DNA of 64,000 nt from Actinomycetes bacterium (GCA_021828685.1 JAJZDJ010000002.1:1-64000); one strand, 5' to 3'. Shown: positions 21,950 to 32,764, numbered from the stretch's first letter. Notes: generated from the letters alone by a model not told the origin. Translations and numbers: made by a program.

Positions 21950-21969
21950 CGCGCCCTGACCCCCCTGAC
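21941..21969. repeat. 10-bp tandem duplication containing the kinase stop codon (gcgccctgac x2, then ccccctgacc)
   Basis: Direct reading. Confidence 0.8.
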
Positions 21970-22009
21970 CGGCCAATATCGGTATTAGTGCGGTAGGTGC
22001 TGTTGGTTG

Positions 22010-22093
22010 TGCCCGGAGCGGGACTTGAACCCGCACGACCTCACGGCCAAAGGTGTTTGAGACCTTCGCGTCTGCCTATTCCGCCATCCGGGC
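22010..22093 (-). tRNA. tRNA-Leu, anticodon CAA
   Basis: Reverse complement GCCCGGATGGCGGAATAGGCAGACGCGAAGGTCTCAAACACCTT...GGTTCAAGTCCCGCTCCGGGCA; 7-bp acceptor stem, long variable arm, T-loop GGTTCAAGTCC; CCA not encoded. Confidence 0.95.
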
Positions 22094-22243
22094 GATTGCG
22101 CTCCAGTAGCCTAGAGCGGACCGGGGCGCAGCCCCGAATCGTTACCTTACAACGCCCCGCCAGGTCTGATACTTGCCAGGCCCGCAATCCGCCTCTTTTT
22201 TCCCTCCGTACCCGACCGCCATCCAAGGAGCAGACCGAAAAAG

Positions 22244-23446
22244 GTGCCCGCTTTCATTTTCCCCGGCCAGGGATCGCAGCGGCCAGGAATGGGCCGGCCC
22301 TGGACCGAGCACCCGTCCTGGGAGGTCGTGGAGGAAGCTTCCGCAGCAGCGGGGCGCGACATCGGGTCGTTGCTGACCGACGCCGGTTCCGAGGAACTGA
22401 CACAAACACACAACGCCCAGCTGGCGACGTTCACGTTCAGCTTGATGATCTTGGACGCCGTCGAGCGGATCGGTGTCGAACCGACACGGTTGGCCGGCCA
22501 TTCGGTTGGTGAGTACAGCGCGTTGGCCGCAAGCGGAGCACTCGGGTTCGACGCTTCGGTGCAACTTGTGGCGGAGCGCGGAGAAGCGATGCAAGCTGCC
22601 GCCGAGGCCCGCAGAGGATCAATGGCCGTGCTCGTCGGCTGCGATGCAGATGTCGCAGACGTCGCGTGCCGCCTTGCCGAGGGAGACGTTTGGCTGGCCA
22701 ACATCAACAGCACCGACGAATCGGTGATTGCAGGCGACCCTGCCGCCATCGACGACGCTGTGCGCTTCGCCCTCGAGCTGGGCGCCAAGCGCGCCTACCC
22801 GGCGCGCGTCGGGGGGGCGTTTCACACCCCGCTCATGGCCCCCGCAAGGGACAGGCTGCGCAAGATGCTGCAAACCACCGTGTTTTACAACCCCGACACT
22901 CCACTCGTGGCAAATGTGGACAGCCGATTCCACGTCGACGGAGACGAATGGCGCCGCCTCCTGTCTGCGCAGCTGTGCAGTCCGGTGAGGTGGCATCAGA
23001 GCATCCTGCGCTTGGCCGGGGCCTTGGACCCCGACTTGGATGAAGAGCGCTTTTTTGTCGAGCTCGGCCCCGGCGACTCGCTTTCTGCCACAGTGCGAGC
23101 GACGTTGCCGCAAGCGACGACGGTTCCCGTTTCGGTGCCCGCCGACCTGGACCGCCTGGTCGACACACTGGCGGGAGACAGCTCCTTGCACGACTACGCC
23201 TCCGACCATCACGGCGAGCTTCTATACGTGTCCGAGCGGGTCGTCATAAGCCCCTCAGCGGGAATCTTCGAACCTCCGCCAGAGCGCCGCGAAGTGGGGC
23301 AGTGGATTGACGTCGGATGTCTACTCGGGACCGTCTCGGAGATCGAGGTTCGCTCGGCTTTCGGGGGAGCTTTCAAGGGATACATCGCACATCCCGGCGA
23401 GCGAGTCCAAGCCGGGCAGCCGATCGCCTGGTTGCACAGCTCATGA
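22244..23446 (+). CDS. fabD: Malonyl-CoA:ACP transacylase with C-terminal biotinyl/lipoyl-like domain
   Basis: FIFPGQGSQRPGMG, LAGHSVGEYSALAASGAL, GGAFHTPLM; C-terminus RVVISPSAGIFEPPP...GAFKGYIAHPGERVQAGQPIAWLHSS. Confidence 0.92.
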   Translation: MPAFIFPGQGSQRPGMGRPWTEHPSWEVVEEASAAAGRDIGSLLTDAGSEELTQTHNAQLATFTFSLMILDAVERIGVEPTRLAGHSVGEYSALAASGALGFDASVQLVAERGEAMQAAAEARRGSMAVLVGCDADVADVACRLAEGDVWLANINSTDESVIAGDPAAIDDAVRFALELGAKRAYPARVGGAFHTPLMAPARDRLRKMLQTTVFYNPDTPLVANVDSRFHVDGDEWRRLLSAQLCSPVRWHQSILRLAGALDPDLDEERFFVELGPGDSLSATVRATLPQATTVPVSVPADLDRLVDTLAGDSSLHDYASDHHGELLYVSERVVISPSAGIFEPPPERREVGQWIDVGCLLGTVSEIEVRSAFGGAFKGYIAHPGERVQAGQPIAWLHSS

Positions 23447-24426
23447 CGGGTGTCACGATCACCGGGTGGGGTTCGGCTCTCCCCGACAGGGTTGTCACCA
23501 ACGACGAGCTCTCGGCGCTTTTCGACACGAGCGACGACTGGATAGTCGAGCGCAGCGGGATCCGGACCCGCCACGTCGCAACAGGACCGTTCGCCGACGC
23601 CGGCGACGACCCCAATCCACCAGCTGGCGGCCTCGGCACCACCGCCACATTGGCGGTCACGGCCGCCCGCGAGGCCCTTCGAGTCGCCGGCCTGCAGGGT
23701 TCGGACATCGACATGGTCATCCTGTGCACCACCACCGCCGATCAGCTGATACCAGCGAGCTCCGCGTCGATCGCCGCCGCACTCGGGATAGTGCGCGGCG
23801 CGATGGACATCAACGCGGCGTGCGCTGGCTTCACCTACGGTCTCGTAACAGCCAGCGGGATGATCGCGGCTGGCGCCCGCCGGATAGTCCTGATCGGCGC
23901 CGAGACGCTCACGCGAGCGACCAACTGGGCGGACCGCACGAACGCTTTCCTTTTCGGCGACGGCGCCGGCGCCGTTGTCGTCGAAGCAACACCTGGGGAC
24001 GGCTGCCTCCTCGGATGGGATCTCGGGGTGGACGGTACTCTTGTTGACCTCCTATATGCCCACCATGGTTCAGGGATGGTCATGCGCGGCAAGGAGGTCT
24101 TCCGCCGGGCGGTGGTGGCGACCGTTTCGTCAGCGAACGCTTCGTTGGAGCGGTCCAAGCTCACCATCGACGAGATTTCGCTGTTCGTGCCCCACCAGGC
24201 GAACATCCGGATCATGGAGGCGGTCGCTTCAAGGCTGGGGCTGCCAACAGAGAAAGTTGCAAGCGTGATCGGCCGCACAGGAAACACGAGCTCAGCGTCG
24301 ATACCTCTGGCGCTCGTCGACGCAATCCAGAGCGGCCGGGTGTCGGACGGGGACAACCTTCTCCTCGCAGGCTTCGGCGCCGGGATGACGTGGGCCTCCG
24401 CCGTGTGGCGCTGGCATGAAGGCTGA
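23443..24426 (+). CDS. fabH: 3-oxoacyl-ACP synthase III
   Basis: ATGA overlap with fabD; DDWIVERSGIRTRHVA, DINAACAGFTYGL, FVPHQANIRIMEAV, GRTGNTSSASIPLAL. Confidence 0.95.
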   Translation: MTGVTITGWGSALPDRVVTNDELSALFDTSDDWIVERSGIRTRHVATGPFADAGDDPNPPAGGLGTTATLAVTAAREALRVAGLQGSDIDMVILCTTTADQLIPASSASIAAALGIVRGAMDINAACAGFTYGLVTASGMIAAGARRIVLIGAETLTRATNWADRTNAFLFGDGAGAVVVEATPGDGCLLGWDLGVDGTLVDLLYAHHGSGMVMRGKEVFRRAVVATVSSANASLERSKLTIDEISLFVPHQANIRIMEAVASRLGLPTEKVASVIGRTGNTSSASIPLALVDAIQSGRVSDGDNLLLAGFGAGMTWASAVWRWHEG

Positions 24427-24590
24427 CCGCAGGTCAAGAGACGAGACGACAGGCTGAGCGAGATAGATTTGGCGGGCTGAGGGGCGCCGCAGTCGGTAGG
24501 AACCCATCGGGTGGTGTATCCCGACGGGAAACCAGGCGCTGGTATTGCAACGACATTCCAAGAACCACCAAGGCGAGAGAGGAAAGAAAA

Positions 24591-24830
24591 ATGGATCAAG
24601 AAGAGGCATTCGACAAGTTCAAGCAGTGTGCAGTGGATGTGCTGCAGGTGGAACCCGCCAAAGTGACCCCCGAGGCGAGCTTTGCCGACGACCTGGACGC
24701 CGACAGCCTTGACCTCGTCGAGCTCGTCATGGCGCTCGAAGAGCAGTTCGACATAACTGTCGACGAGTCCGAGCTCGAAGGCGTGAAGACAGTGGCTCAA
24801 GCCTTCGGTCTGGTCACCTCCAAGCTCTGA
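24591..24830 (+). CDS. acpP: Acyl carrier protein
   Basis: FADDLDADSLDLVELVMALEEQFDI phosphopantetheine site. Confidence 0.97.
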   Translation: MDQEEAFDKFKQCAVDVLQVEPAKVTPEASFADDLDADSLDLVELVMALEEQFDITVDESELEGVKTVAQAFGLVTSKL

Positions 24831-26047
24831 TGTTCGCCCTACACCCCTACCCGGGCCACCCGGGGATCCCAGGAAGGCGTGTAGTGGTTACGGGGCTCGG
24901 GGTGGCAGCCCCTTGCGGAATCGGCCAGGATGCCTTCTGGCGAGGGCTTCACCTCCCCCCGGCCGATGGCCCACGACGAGTTCCGGACTTCGACGCCGCC
25001 GCCATATACGGCGCCAAAGAACTGCGCCGTGTCGACCGCTTCACCCAGCTCGCAGCCGTCGCCGCCGAGGAAGCGCTCGCGGATGCCGGCGGCCTCGAGT
25101 CCCTGAGCGTCGATCCGGACAGGGCGGGAGTAATGATCGGCACCGGGATCGGTGGTATCGAGACGCTAGAGGATCAGATTCATGTGATGGACGAGCGCGG
25201 CTCGCGCCGGGTGACGCCTTTCCTCGTGCCGATGATGATGGGTAACAGGGCGGCGGCCGACGTGTCGATGCGCTACGGGCTGCGCGGGCCCTGCGAGGCG
25301 ATAGTCACCGCCTGCGCAGCTGGAACCCAGAGCGTCGGCGCCGGCGCACGACTCGTCGCCTCCGGGCGCTGCGACTTGGTGCTTGCGGGATCCTCAGAAG
25401 CCGCCATGACGCCGATCGGGGAGGCCGGCTTCGCCAACATGACCGCGCTTTCGACCAACGGTAAGTCGATGCCTTTCGACGCGAAGCGCGACGGTTTTGT
25501 CATCAGCGAAGGCGGCGCGGTCCTAGTCCTCGAGGAGCTCGAGCACGCCCAGGCGAGGGGCGCGACGATCTACGCTGAGATTCTCGGTGCTGCGAGTACC
25601 GCGGATGCTCACCACATCACCGCCCCGGCGCCCGAAGGAGCAGGCGCGGTGATGTGCATGGAACTGGCTATACGTGACGCAGGGCTGGTCCCCGCCGATA
25701 TCGTCCACATAAACGCACACGGCACGTCGACGCCAGCCAACGACCGTTCTGAGAGCTTTGCCATCTCCAAAGTGTTCGGACTCCCCGGTCCGATCGTCAC
25801 GTCGATCAAAGGCGTGTGCGGGCACTCGCTCGGCGCTGCCGGTTCAATCGAGGCGGTAGCGCTCGCCCTCACTATCTCCAAGTCGAGCATACCTCCCACG
25901 GTCGGCCTCACCGAGCTCGATCCCGAGATCCACCTCGACGTGGTGACAGGCGAAGCCCGGTCGTGGACTCCTGGGCCGTCGCTGTCGAACAGCTTTGGCT
26001 TCGGCGGTCACAACGGGACAATCGTAATGGCGCCCCTCGAAGCGTAA
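24830..26047 (+). CDS. fabF: 3-oxoacyl-ACP synthase II
   Basis: VVVTGLGVAAPCGIG, VTACAAGTQSVG, NAHGTSTPANDRSE, KGVCGHSLGAAGSIE. Confidence 0.96.
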   Translation: MFALHPYPGHPGIPGRRVVVTGLGVAAPCGIGQDAFWRGLHLPPADGPRRVPDFDAAAIYGAKELRRVDRFTQLAAVAAEEALADAGGLESLSVDPDRAGVMIGTGIGGIETLEDQIHVMDERGSRRVTPFLVPMMMGNRAAADVSMRYGLRGPCEAIVTACAAGTQSVGAGARLVASGRCDLVLAGSSEAAMTPIGEAGFANMTALSTNGKSMPFDAKRDGFVISEGGAVLVLEELEHAQARGATIYAEILGAASTADAHHITAPAPEGAGAVMCMELAIRDAGLVPADIVHINAHGTSTPANDRSESFAISKVFGLPGPIVTSIKGVCGHSLGAAGSIEAVALALTISKSSIPPTVGLTELDPEIHLDVVTGEARSWTPGPSLSNSFGFGGHNGTIVMAPLEA

Positions 26048-26097
26048 GGGCGCGTGCAGATGTGTGGCTGCTGTCCCGTGGCGTAGCGCGCCGAAGG

Positions 26098-26559
26098 TCA
26101 ACCGGCCAGCGCGCCGAGGAGCTTCTTAGGCGTGTCCGCCGGCGAGATCTTGTACCAGACTTGAATCAGAGTTCCGTCCTCGTCCACGAGAAACGACGAG
26201 CGGAGGATGCCCATGTACTTGCGTCCGTACATGGATTTCTCCGCCCACACGCCGTAGGCCTCGGCGACTTTGTGATCGGTATCGGAGAGTAGGGGGAAAC
26301 CGAGCCCGTATTTCTGGTCGAACTTCGCCTGCTTGGTAGGAGCATCCGGGCTCACCCCGAGGACTGCAGCGTCGCCGATGTCGCCGAGCACGTCGCGAAG
26401 GCCACACGCCTGAGCTGTGCATCCAGGCGTGTCAGCCTTCGGATAGAAGTAGATAAGCACCTTGCGGCCCCGAAAGGACGACAGAGAGACCGGATCTGCG
26501 CTCTGGTCGAGAAGTTCGAAGTCGGGGGCGGGATCACCCACCCGGAGCACGTTCGCCAT
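26098..26559 (-). CDS. bcp: Thioredoxin-dependent peroxiredoxin (Bcp/PrxQ family)
   Basis: VGDPAPDFELLDQ, LIYFYPKADTPGCTAQACGLRD; start taken at MANVLRVGD. Confidence 0.92.
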   Translation of the reverse strand: MANVLRVGDPAPDFELLDQSADPVSLSSFRGRKVLIYFYPKADTPGCTAQACGLRDVLGDIGDAAVLGVSPDAPTKQAKFDQKYGLGFPLLSDTDHKVAEAYGVWAEKSMYGRKYMGILRSSFLVDEDGTLIQVWYKISPADTPKKLLGALAG

Positions 26560-26649
26560 GACAAGGATCGTAGCCATCCTTGGGTCGTCGCATTCTCGTG
26601 TGCGCCTCGACGGATTGCAGAGGGCCCGGATCCGCACGCCGACTGGGCG

Positions 26650-27657
26650 TCAGGTCCCGAGCGCGACAACCAGCCGTCCCGTCAACTCCCCCCGAAGTAT
26701 TCGCGAGAGAGCGTCGTCGATGCCGTCGAGGGTGATATCCACGGCAACCCTGTCCAAGCCACTTGGGCGGAGATCCGCCGCGAGACGCTCCCAGACCGCA
26801 CGCCGCTCCACAATCGGGATCTCTACGGAGTCGATCCCTAGGAGAGAAACCCCTCGAAGGATGAAAGGCATGACTGTTGTCGGAACCGCAACTCCCCCCG
26901 TCAACCCACTCGCTGCGACCGCCCCGCCGTAACTGATGCGGCTGAGCACGTTGGCGAGCGTCGTCCCGCCTACGCAGTCGACAGCCGCTGCATAGGTCAT
27001 GGCCTCCAGGGGTCGTCCGGCCTCCACTTCCAGGCTCGACCGCTCTACGATCTGCGACGCTCCCAATGAGTGCAGGAAGGCGGCGCTCGTCTCTGCCTTC
27101 CCCGTACTGGCCACCACCTCGTAGCCTCGCCCGGCGAGGAGGTTGACAGCGACGCTCCCGACCCCACCCGTCGCACCGGTGACAAGAACTGGCCCCGACC
27201 CAGGCTCGAGCCCGTGATCCTCGAGGGCGATCACCGACAGTGCCGCCGTGAAGCCGGCTGTGCCGATCACCATCGCCGTGCGAGCGTCCAGACTTTCAGG
27301 GATCGCAACGAGCCACTCCGCCGGGACGCGCGCTCGACTGGCAAATCCACCGTGGCGGGACACTCCAAGGCCATAGCCGTGAGCGAGGACCGCTGTGCCG
27401 GCCGGGAACTCCCCTGCGTCGTCTACCAGACGCCCGGCAAGGTCGATTCCCGGCACGATCGGTGAAATCCTCGCTACCCGACCATCAGGCGACGCCGCTA
27501 GCGCATCTTTATAGTTGACTGACGACCATTCGACGTCGACGATCGCACCGTCGTCACCGAGGAGACCCATATCGATCTCCTCGACGCCGCGGTGGAACCC
27601 GTCGACGGCCTTTGTGGCGACGAATGCCGGAAATCGTTGCGCTGTCACGACTGCCAC
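26650..27657 (-). CDS. Zinc-independent MDR oxidoreductase (YhdH/AcuI-like acrylyl-CoA reductase family)
   Basis: VEWSSVNYKDALA, VPGIDLAGRLVDD, VTGATGGVGSVAVNLLAGRGYEVVASTGK; GTG start at 27657 (AVVTAQRFPAF). Upstream ORF extension is repeat sequence. Confidence 0.88.
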   Translation of the reverse strand: MAVVTAQRFPAFVATKAVDGFHRGVEEIDMGLLGDDGAIVDVEWSSVNYKDALAASPDGRVARISPIVPGIDLAGRLVDDAGEFPAGTAVLAHGYGLGVSRHGGFASRARVPAEWLVAIPESLDARTAMVIGTAGFTAALSVIALEDHGLEPGSGPVLVTGATGGVGSVAVNLLAGRGYEVVASTGKAETSAAFLHSLGASQIVERSSLEVEAGRPLEAMTYAAAVDCVGGTTLANVLSRISYGGAVAASGLTGGVAVPTTVMPFILRGVSLLGIDSVEIPIVERRAVWERLAADLRPSGLDRVAVDITLDGIDDALSRILRGELTGRLVVALGT

Positions 27658-27668
27658 GCTAACCGGGG

Positions 27669-27719
27669 AAGACTGTGTCCGTAATTGCACAAGTTCCGTG
27701 CAATTACGGACACAGTCTT
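27669..27719. repeat. Perfect 22-bp-arm inverted repeat with 7-nt loop
   Basis: aagactgtgtccgtaattgcac - aagttcc - gtgcaattacggacacagtctt. Confidence 0.97.
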
Positions 27720-27720
27720 T

Positions 27721-27846
27721 CACCAGAAGCCGGTCGGTGCCCACCAGAAGCCGGTCGGTGCCCACCAGAAGCCGGTCGGTGCCCACCAGAGGCCGGTCGG
27801 TGCCCACCAGAGGCCGGTCGGTGCCCACCAGAGGCCGGTCGGTGCC
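27721..27846. repeat. 21-bp minisatellite, 6 copies (3x caccagaagccggtcggtgcc then 3x caccagaggccggtcggtgcc)
   Basis: Counted directly; contiguous, no spacers. Confidence 0.97.
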
Positions 27847-27904
27847 CACTCACCAACCGGCCCAGCCCGGAATGTAGCCCTGACCCTTCAGGTAGATTGC
27901 CCAG

Positions 27905-29515
27905 GTGACGTCGGTTATCCCCGCTGATCTTGCTGTAGGCGCCTTCAGCTCGGAGCCGCCCTGGCTGATCGACCCCGACGCCCTAGTTTGGCGATCCGGT
28001 TCGGCGCAGCGTCGCAACGCCACCCAGGCACAGGTCCCCCGCCTGCTGCGCCGCAGGGTCCTACCGCCGGGGCGGCGGGTGGTCAAAGTCGCCTTCCGCC
28101 TAGGCGGGGCACTCGCCGGCTGGTATCTCGTCGAGCGCCGCCGTGCACGCAGCGCAGGCGAGCCGGAGATATCCCGCGCCGGGCTGTCGCGCCGACTGCG
28201 CAAGGCGTTCCAGAGCCTCGGCCCCACCTACATCAAGCTCGGGCAGATCCTTTCCTCAGGCGAAGGCCTCTTCCCTCCCGAGCTCGTCAACGAGTTCCGT
28301 CTCCTTCGCGACCGGGTTCCCCCCGAAACTTTCGATACGGTCCGCAGCGTCGTCGAGGAGGACCTCGGCGCGACCCTGGAGGAGGTGTTCTCCTTCTTCG
28401 ACCGCCGGCCGCTCGCTGCTGCGTCGATCGCCCAGGTGCACGCCGCCAGGCTGCTGAGCGGGGAAAATGTCGTCGTCAAAGTGCAGCGCCCCTCCGTCTC
28501 CCCCAACGTCCGCGAGGACCTCGCCGCCATGAGCTGGATCGCCCCGCATCTCATCGGCCGCATCCCGGTGGCGAGCCTCGCCAACCCGCCTGCGCTGGTC
28601 GAGCTTTTCGCCGAGACGATCGTCGAGGAGCTCGACTTCCGCCTCGAGGCCGACAACATGCTCGACGTCGCGGCCGTGTTCGCGGCCACCGAGCAGCGCC
28701 ACGTCGTAGTGCCGAGACCGCACCCTCAGCTCGTGACACGCCGGGTGCTCGTCATGGAACGCTTGAGCGGCTTCACTTTTGACGACGTCGAGGGGATGTC
28801 CGCTGCCGGCATCGACACCACCGAGGTGGTCCGGGCGCTCATGATCTCCTTCCTCGAGGGCGCCACCCTCTACGGGGTCTTCCACGGCGACCTGCACGGC
28901 GGGAACCTCTTCGTGCAGCCAGACGGCCGGGTCGCCCTCCTCGACTACGGGATCACCGGCCGCCTCGACCAGCCGCGCCGCCTCGCCTTCCTGCGCCTTC
29001 TCATGGGCGGCACGATCAACGACCCGAAAATGCAACTCTCGGCGCTTCGCGACCTCGGCGCTCTCCCAGCCGACACCGACCTCGACGCGGTCATGGTCGA
29101 CCTCGGCATCGACCAGCCGGTTCGGGACCCGACGAAGATGTCACCCGAGGAGCTGCTGAGCGAGATCCGCGACATCACGAGGAAGCTTCTCGCTTACGGG
29201 GCAAAGCTCCCGAAGGTGCTTATGCTTTACGTGAAGGACCTGCTGTTCATCGACGGAGCCCTCGCGACCCTCGCCCCGGACCTCGACCTTTTCGAGGAGG
29301 TCACGAGGATCGCCCTGTACTTCACTGCCCGCCACGGCGAGCGCATCGCCGCTGAAGTCGGCGTGGACCCGAGGGCAACCGCTGTCGACCTCGACGGGCT
29401 GCGCGCCTCGCTCGGGGTTCCCTCGGAGGTGGAGTCGATGAGCTACAGGGATCTCCAGGAGCGCCGCCAGCTGATCCGCAAGAGGATGAGGGATCACCAC
29501 AGGTCGAAGCGGTGA
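27905..29515 (+). CDS. ABC1/AarF/UbiB atypical kinase family protein
   Basis: FQSLGPTYIKLGQILSSGEGLFPPELVNEFRLLRDRVPPE, AAASIAQVHAARL, FHGDLHGGNLFVQPDGRVALLDYGITG. Confidence 0.92.
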   Translation: MTSVIPADLAVGAFSSEPPWLIDPDALVWRSGSAQRRNATQAQVPRLLRRRVLPPGRRVVKVAFRLGGALAGWYLVERRRARSAGEPEISRAGLSRRLRKAFQSLGPTYIKLGQILSSGEGLFPPELVNEFRLLRDRVPPETFDTVRSVVEEDLGATLEEVFSFFDRRPLAAASIAQVHAARLLSGENVVVKVQRPSVSPNVREDLAAMSWIAPHLIGRIPVASLANPPALVELFAETIVEELDFRLEADNMLDVAAVFAATEQRHVVVPRPHPQLVTRRVLVMERLSGFTFDDVEGMSAAGIDTTEVVRALMISFLEGATLYGVFHGDLHGGNLFVQPDGRVALLDYGITGRLDQPRRLAFLRLLMGGTINDPKMQLSALRDLGALPADTDLDAVMVDLGIDQPVRDPTKMSPEELLSEIRDITRKLLAYGAKLPKVLMLYVKDLLFIDGALATLAPDLDLFEEVTRIALYFTARHGERIAAEVGVDPRATAVDLDGLRASLGVPSEVESMSYRDLQERRQLIRKRMRDHHRSKR

Positions 29516-29584
29516 GCGCCGATCGACCGGCTAGGGTGGTCGGTCCGCCCGATTTTGGAGCTTCCGGAAAAATTTTCGCCTTCC

Positions 29585-31444
<1,860 letters not shown>

Positions 31445-31496
31445 CCCCAGCGCTAACCCGCCGGCCGAGTCGCAGCCGGTCGCTACTGTAGCCGCA

Positions 31497-32156
31497 CTAC
31501 ATTCCTAGGCTCGACTCGAATGCTCGGATGACAATGTCCCTCGACATTGTTTGATCTTGCGACGCTGCGAGGGAGCATTGTGCAAACCCACGATCAGCCT
31601 TGTAAAACCACACGCCTTTCACTAACAGGACCGAGACAGTCGCGCGGAGGCGTCCAACTTCAGTGTGATACCTCGCAGCCACTTCTTCGGCCGCCGACTT
31701 CCCTAGCTCCCAATCAAACATGTCCTGTTCTTGAGAACAAGCCATGTCTCTTTGCATTGTAATAACGCGGTGCGAGCATTCGCCAAAAACTCTTACCACT
31801 CCGCTATGGAGGTTGGACATACCTGATAAAGACTCGAAGCCGGGTGGATCAATGTGGTCGTGGAGCACTTCCGCACGATGGCGCGTCGGTTCCTCGTCCA
31901 CTCGCACCATTGACGAGAGTCGGACATAGGCGTTCACGGTTGACCGCCACCAATCCAACCACTGTAATCCTGCCACAGATCGACTATCGGTGGTCACCAA
32001 CGAGGATAGGTCGGGGATGAATCCTTCCATCTTCGGCGGAACGTCGAGTTCATCGGGCACTTCAAGGGCAAGGGCGTCCCTGATAGACAGTAGTACATTA
32101 GGGAAATAGTCTATGCCATAAGCAAGCGTCCACGACTTCGAAGTCTCTGATCTCAT
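31497..32156 (-). CDS. Hypothetical protein, 219 aa, lower-GC segment
   Basis: Uninterrupted ORF; no recognised family. Confidence 0.55.
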   Translation of the reverse strand: MRSETSKSWTLAYGIDYFPNVLLSIRDALALEVPDELDVPPKMEGFIPDLSSLVTTDSRSVAGLQWLDWWRSTVNAYVRLSSMVRVDEEPTRHRAEVLHDHIDPPGFESLSGMSNLHSGVVRVFGECSHRVITMQRDMACSQEQDMFDWELGKSAAEEVAARYHTEVGRLRATVSVLLVKGVWFYKADRGFAQCSLAASQDQTMSRDIVIRAFESSLGM

Positions 32157-32170
32157 CTATCCCCAACTCC

Positions 32171-32764
32171 TCATGTGACAGTCGTCGAACTATACGGGCT
32201 CAATAGACCACAGATGTTACCGTCTGCAAGTGCCACGTCCCCCCCAACGATCTCACCAGTCACAGTGCCTTCAGCTGTGTAAAATGACTGAAACAGGTAC
32301 CAACCGTCAGGCCCATTGTTGGCAGTTATCGCTACGTTATGGTCGACTGGATATCCTATGTCGAAGTTATAGAGTTGGATCGTGGCGCTTCCGAAGAGAA
32401 TTGGGCCAAGAATTGAGTTCGCGGTAGCATCCACTAGGGCATTTCCGCCACCATCGTCGAACAAATAGAGACCCGTCGTCCCACAGTTGCCGCTCACAGT
32501 GTTATTTGGTGAGATGCCAGAACTCGGGCGGGTGGCTTGTGGAGAGTTGCATAGTGCAGCAATGGCAGGTGCAGTGAGATTCTGTTTGCCGACTAGAAGC
32601 GACGGTGGCACACGACAGAGTTCATTCATAGTCCCGTGAACCACCTTCGAAGGTCGAGCGACGGCCGCTGAAGCCGGTAACGGCAGGGAAAGTAGTGCAC
32701 CCACCAGACCGATGCTTGCGACCACGCAAGTCCAACCCAGCTTACGACTTCTGTTCCATTTCAT
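32171..32764 (-). CDS. Hypothetical secreted protein
   Basis: Signal peptide MKWNRSRKLGWTCVVASIGLVGALLSLPLPASAA; Gly/Asn-rich body. Confidence 0.6.
   Translation of the reverse strand: MKWNRSRKLGWTCVVASIGLVGALLSLPLPASAAVARPSKVVHGTMNELCRVPPSLLVGKQNLTAPAIAALCNSPQATRPSSGISPNNTVSGNCGTTGLYLFDDGGGNALVDATANSILGPILFGSATIQLYNFDIGYPVDHNVAITANNGPDGWYLFQSFYTAEGTVTGEIVGGDVALADGNICGLLSPYSSTTVT

Noticed and set aside
27669-27719. Rho-independent terminator
   Set aside because: Perfect stem but only TCTTT follows, and it lies between divergent gene starts where no terminator is expected.
27721-27846. CRISPR array
   Set aside because: Repeats are contiguous 21-mers without unique spacers and no cas genes are nearby.
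27658-27849. Repeat-encoded N-terminal extension of the AcuI-like reductase (VGTDRPL repeats)
   Set aside because: Family homology begins at AVVTAQRFPAF with a GTG at 27657; the upstream part spans a hairpin and minisatellite and is more likely noncoding.
27675-27927. Short ORFs made of repeated RSVPT / EAGRCPP units
   Set aside because: They are only translations of the 21-bp minisatellite in different frames; no start/RBS support.
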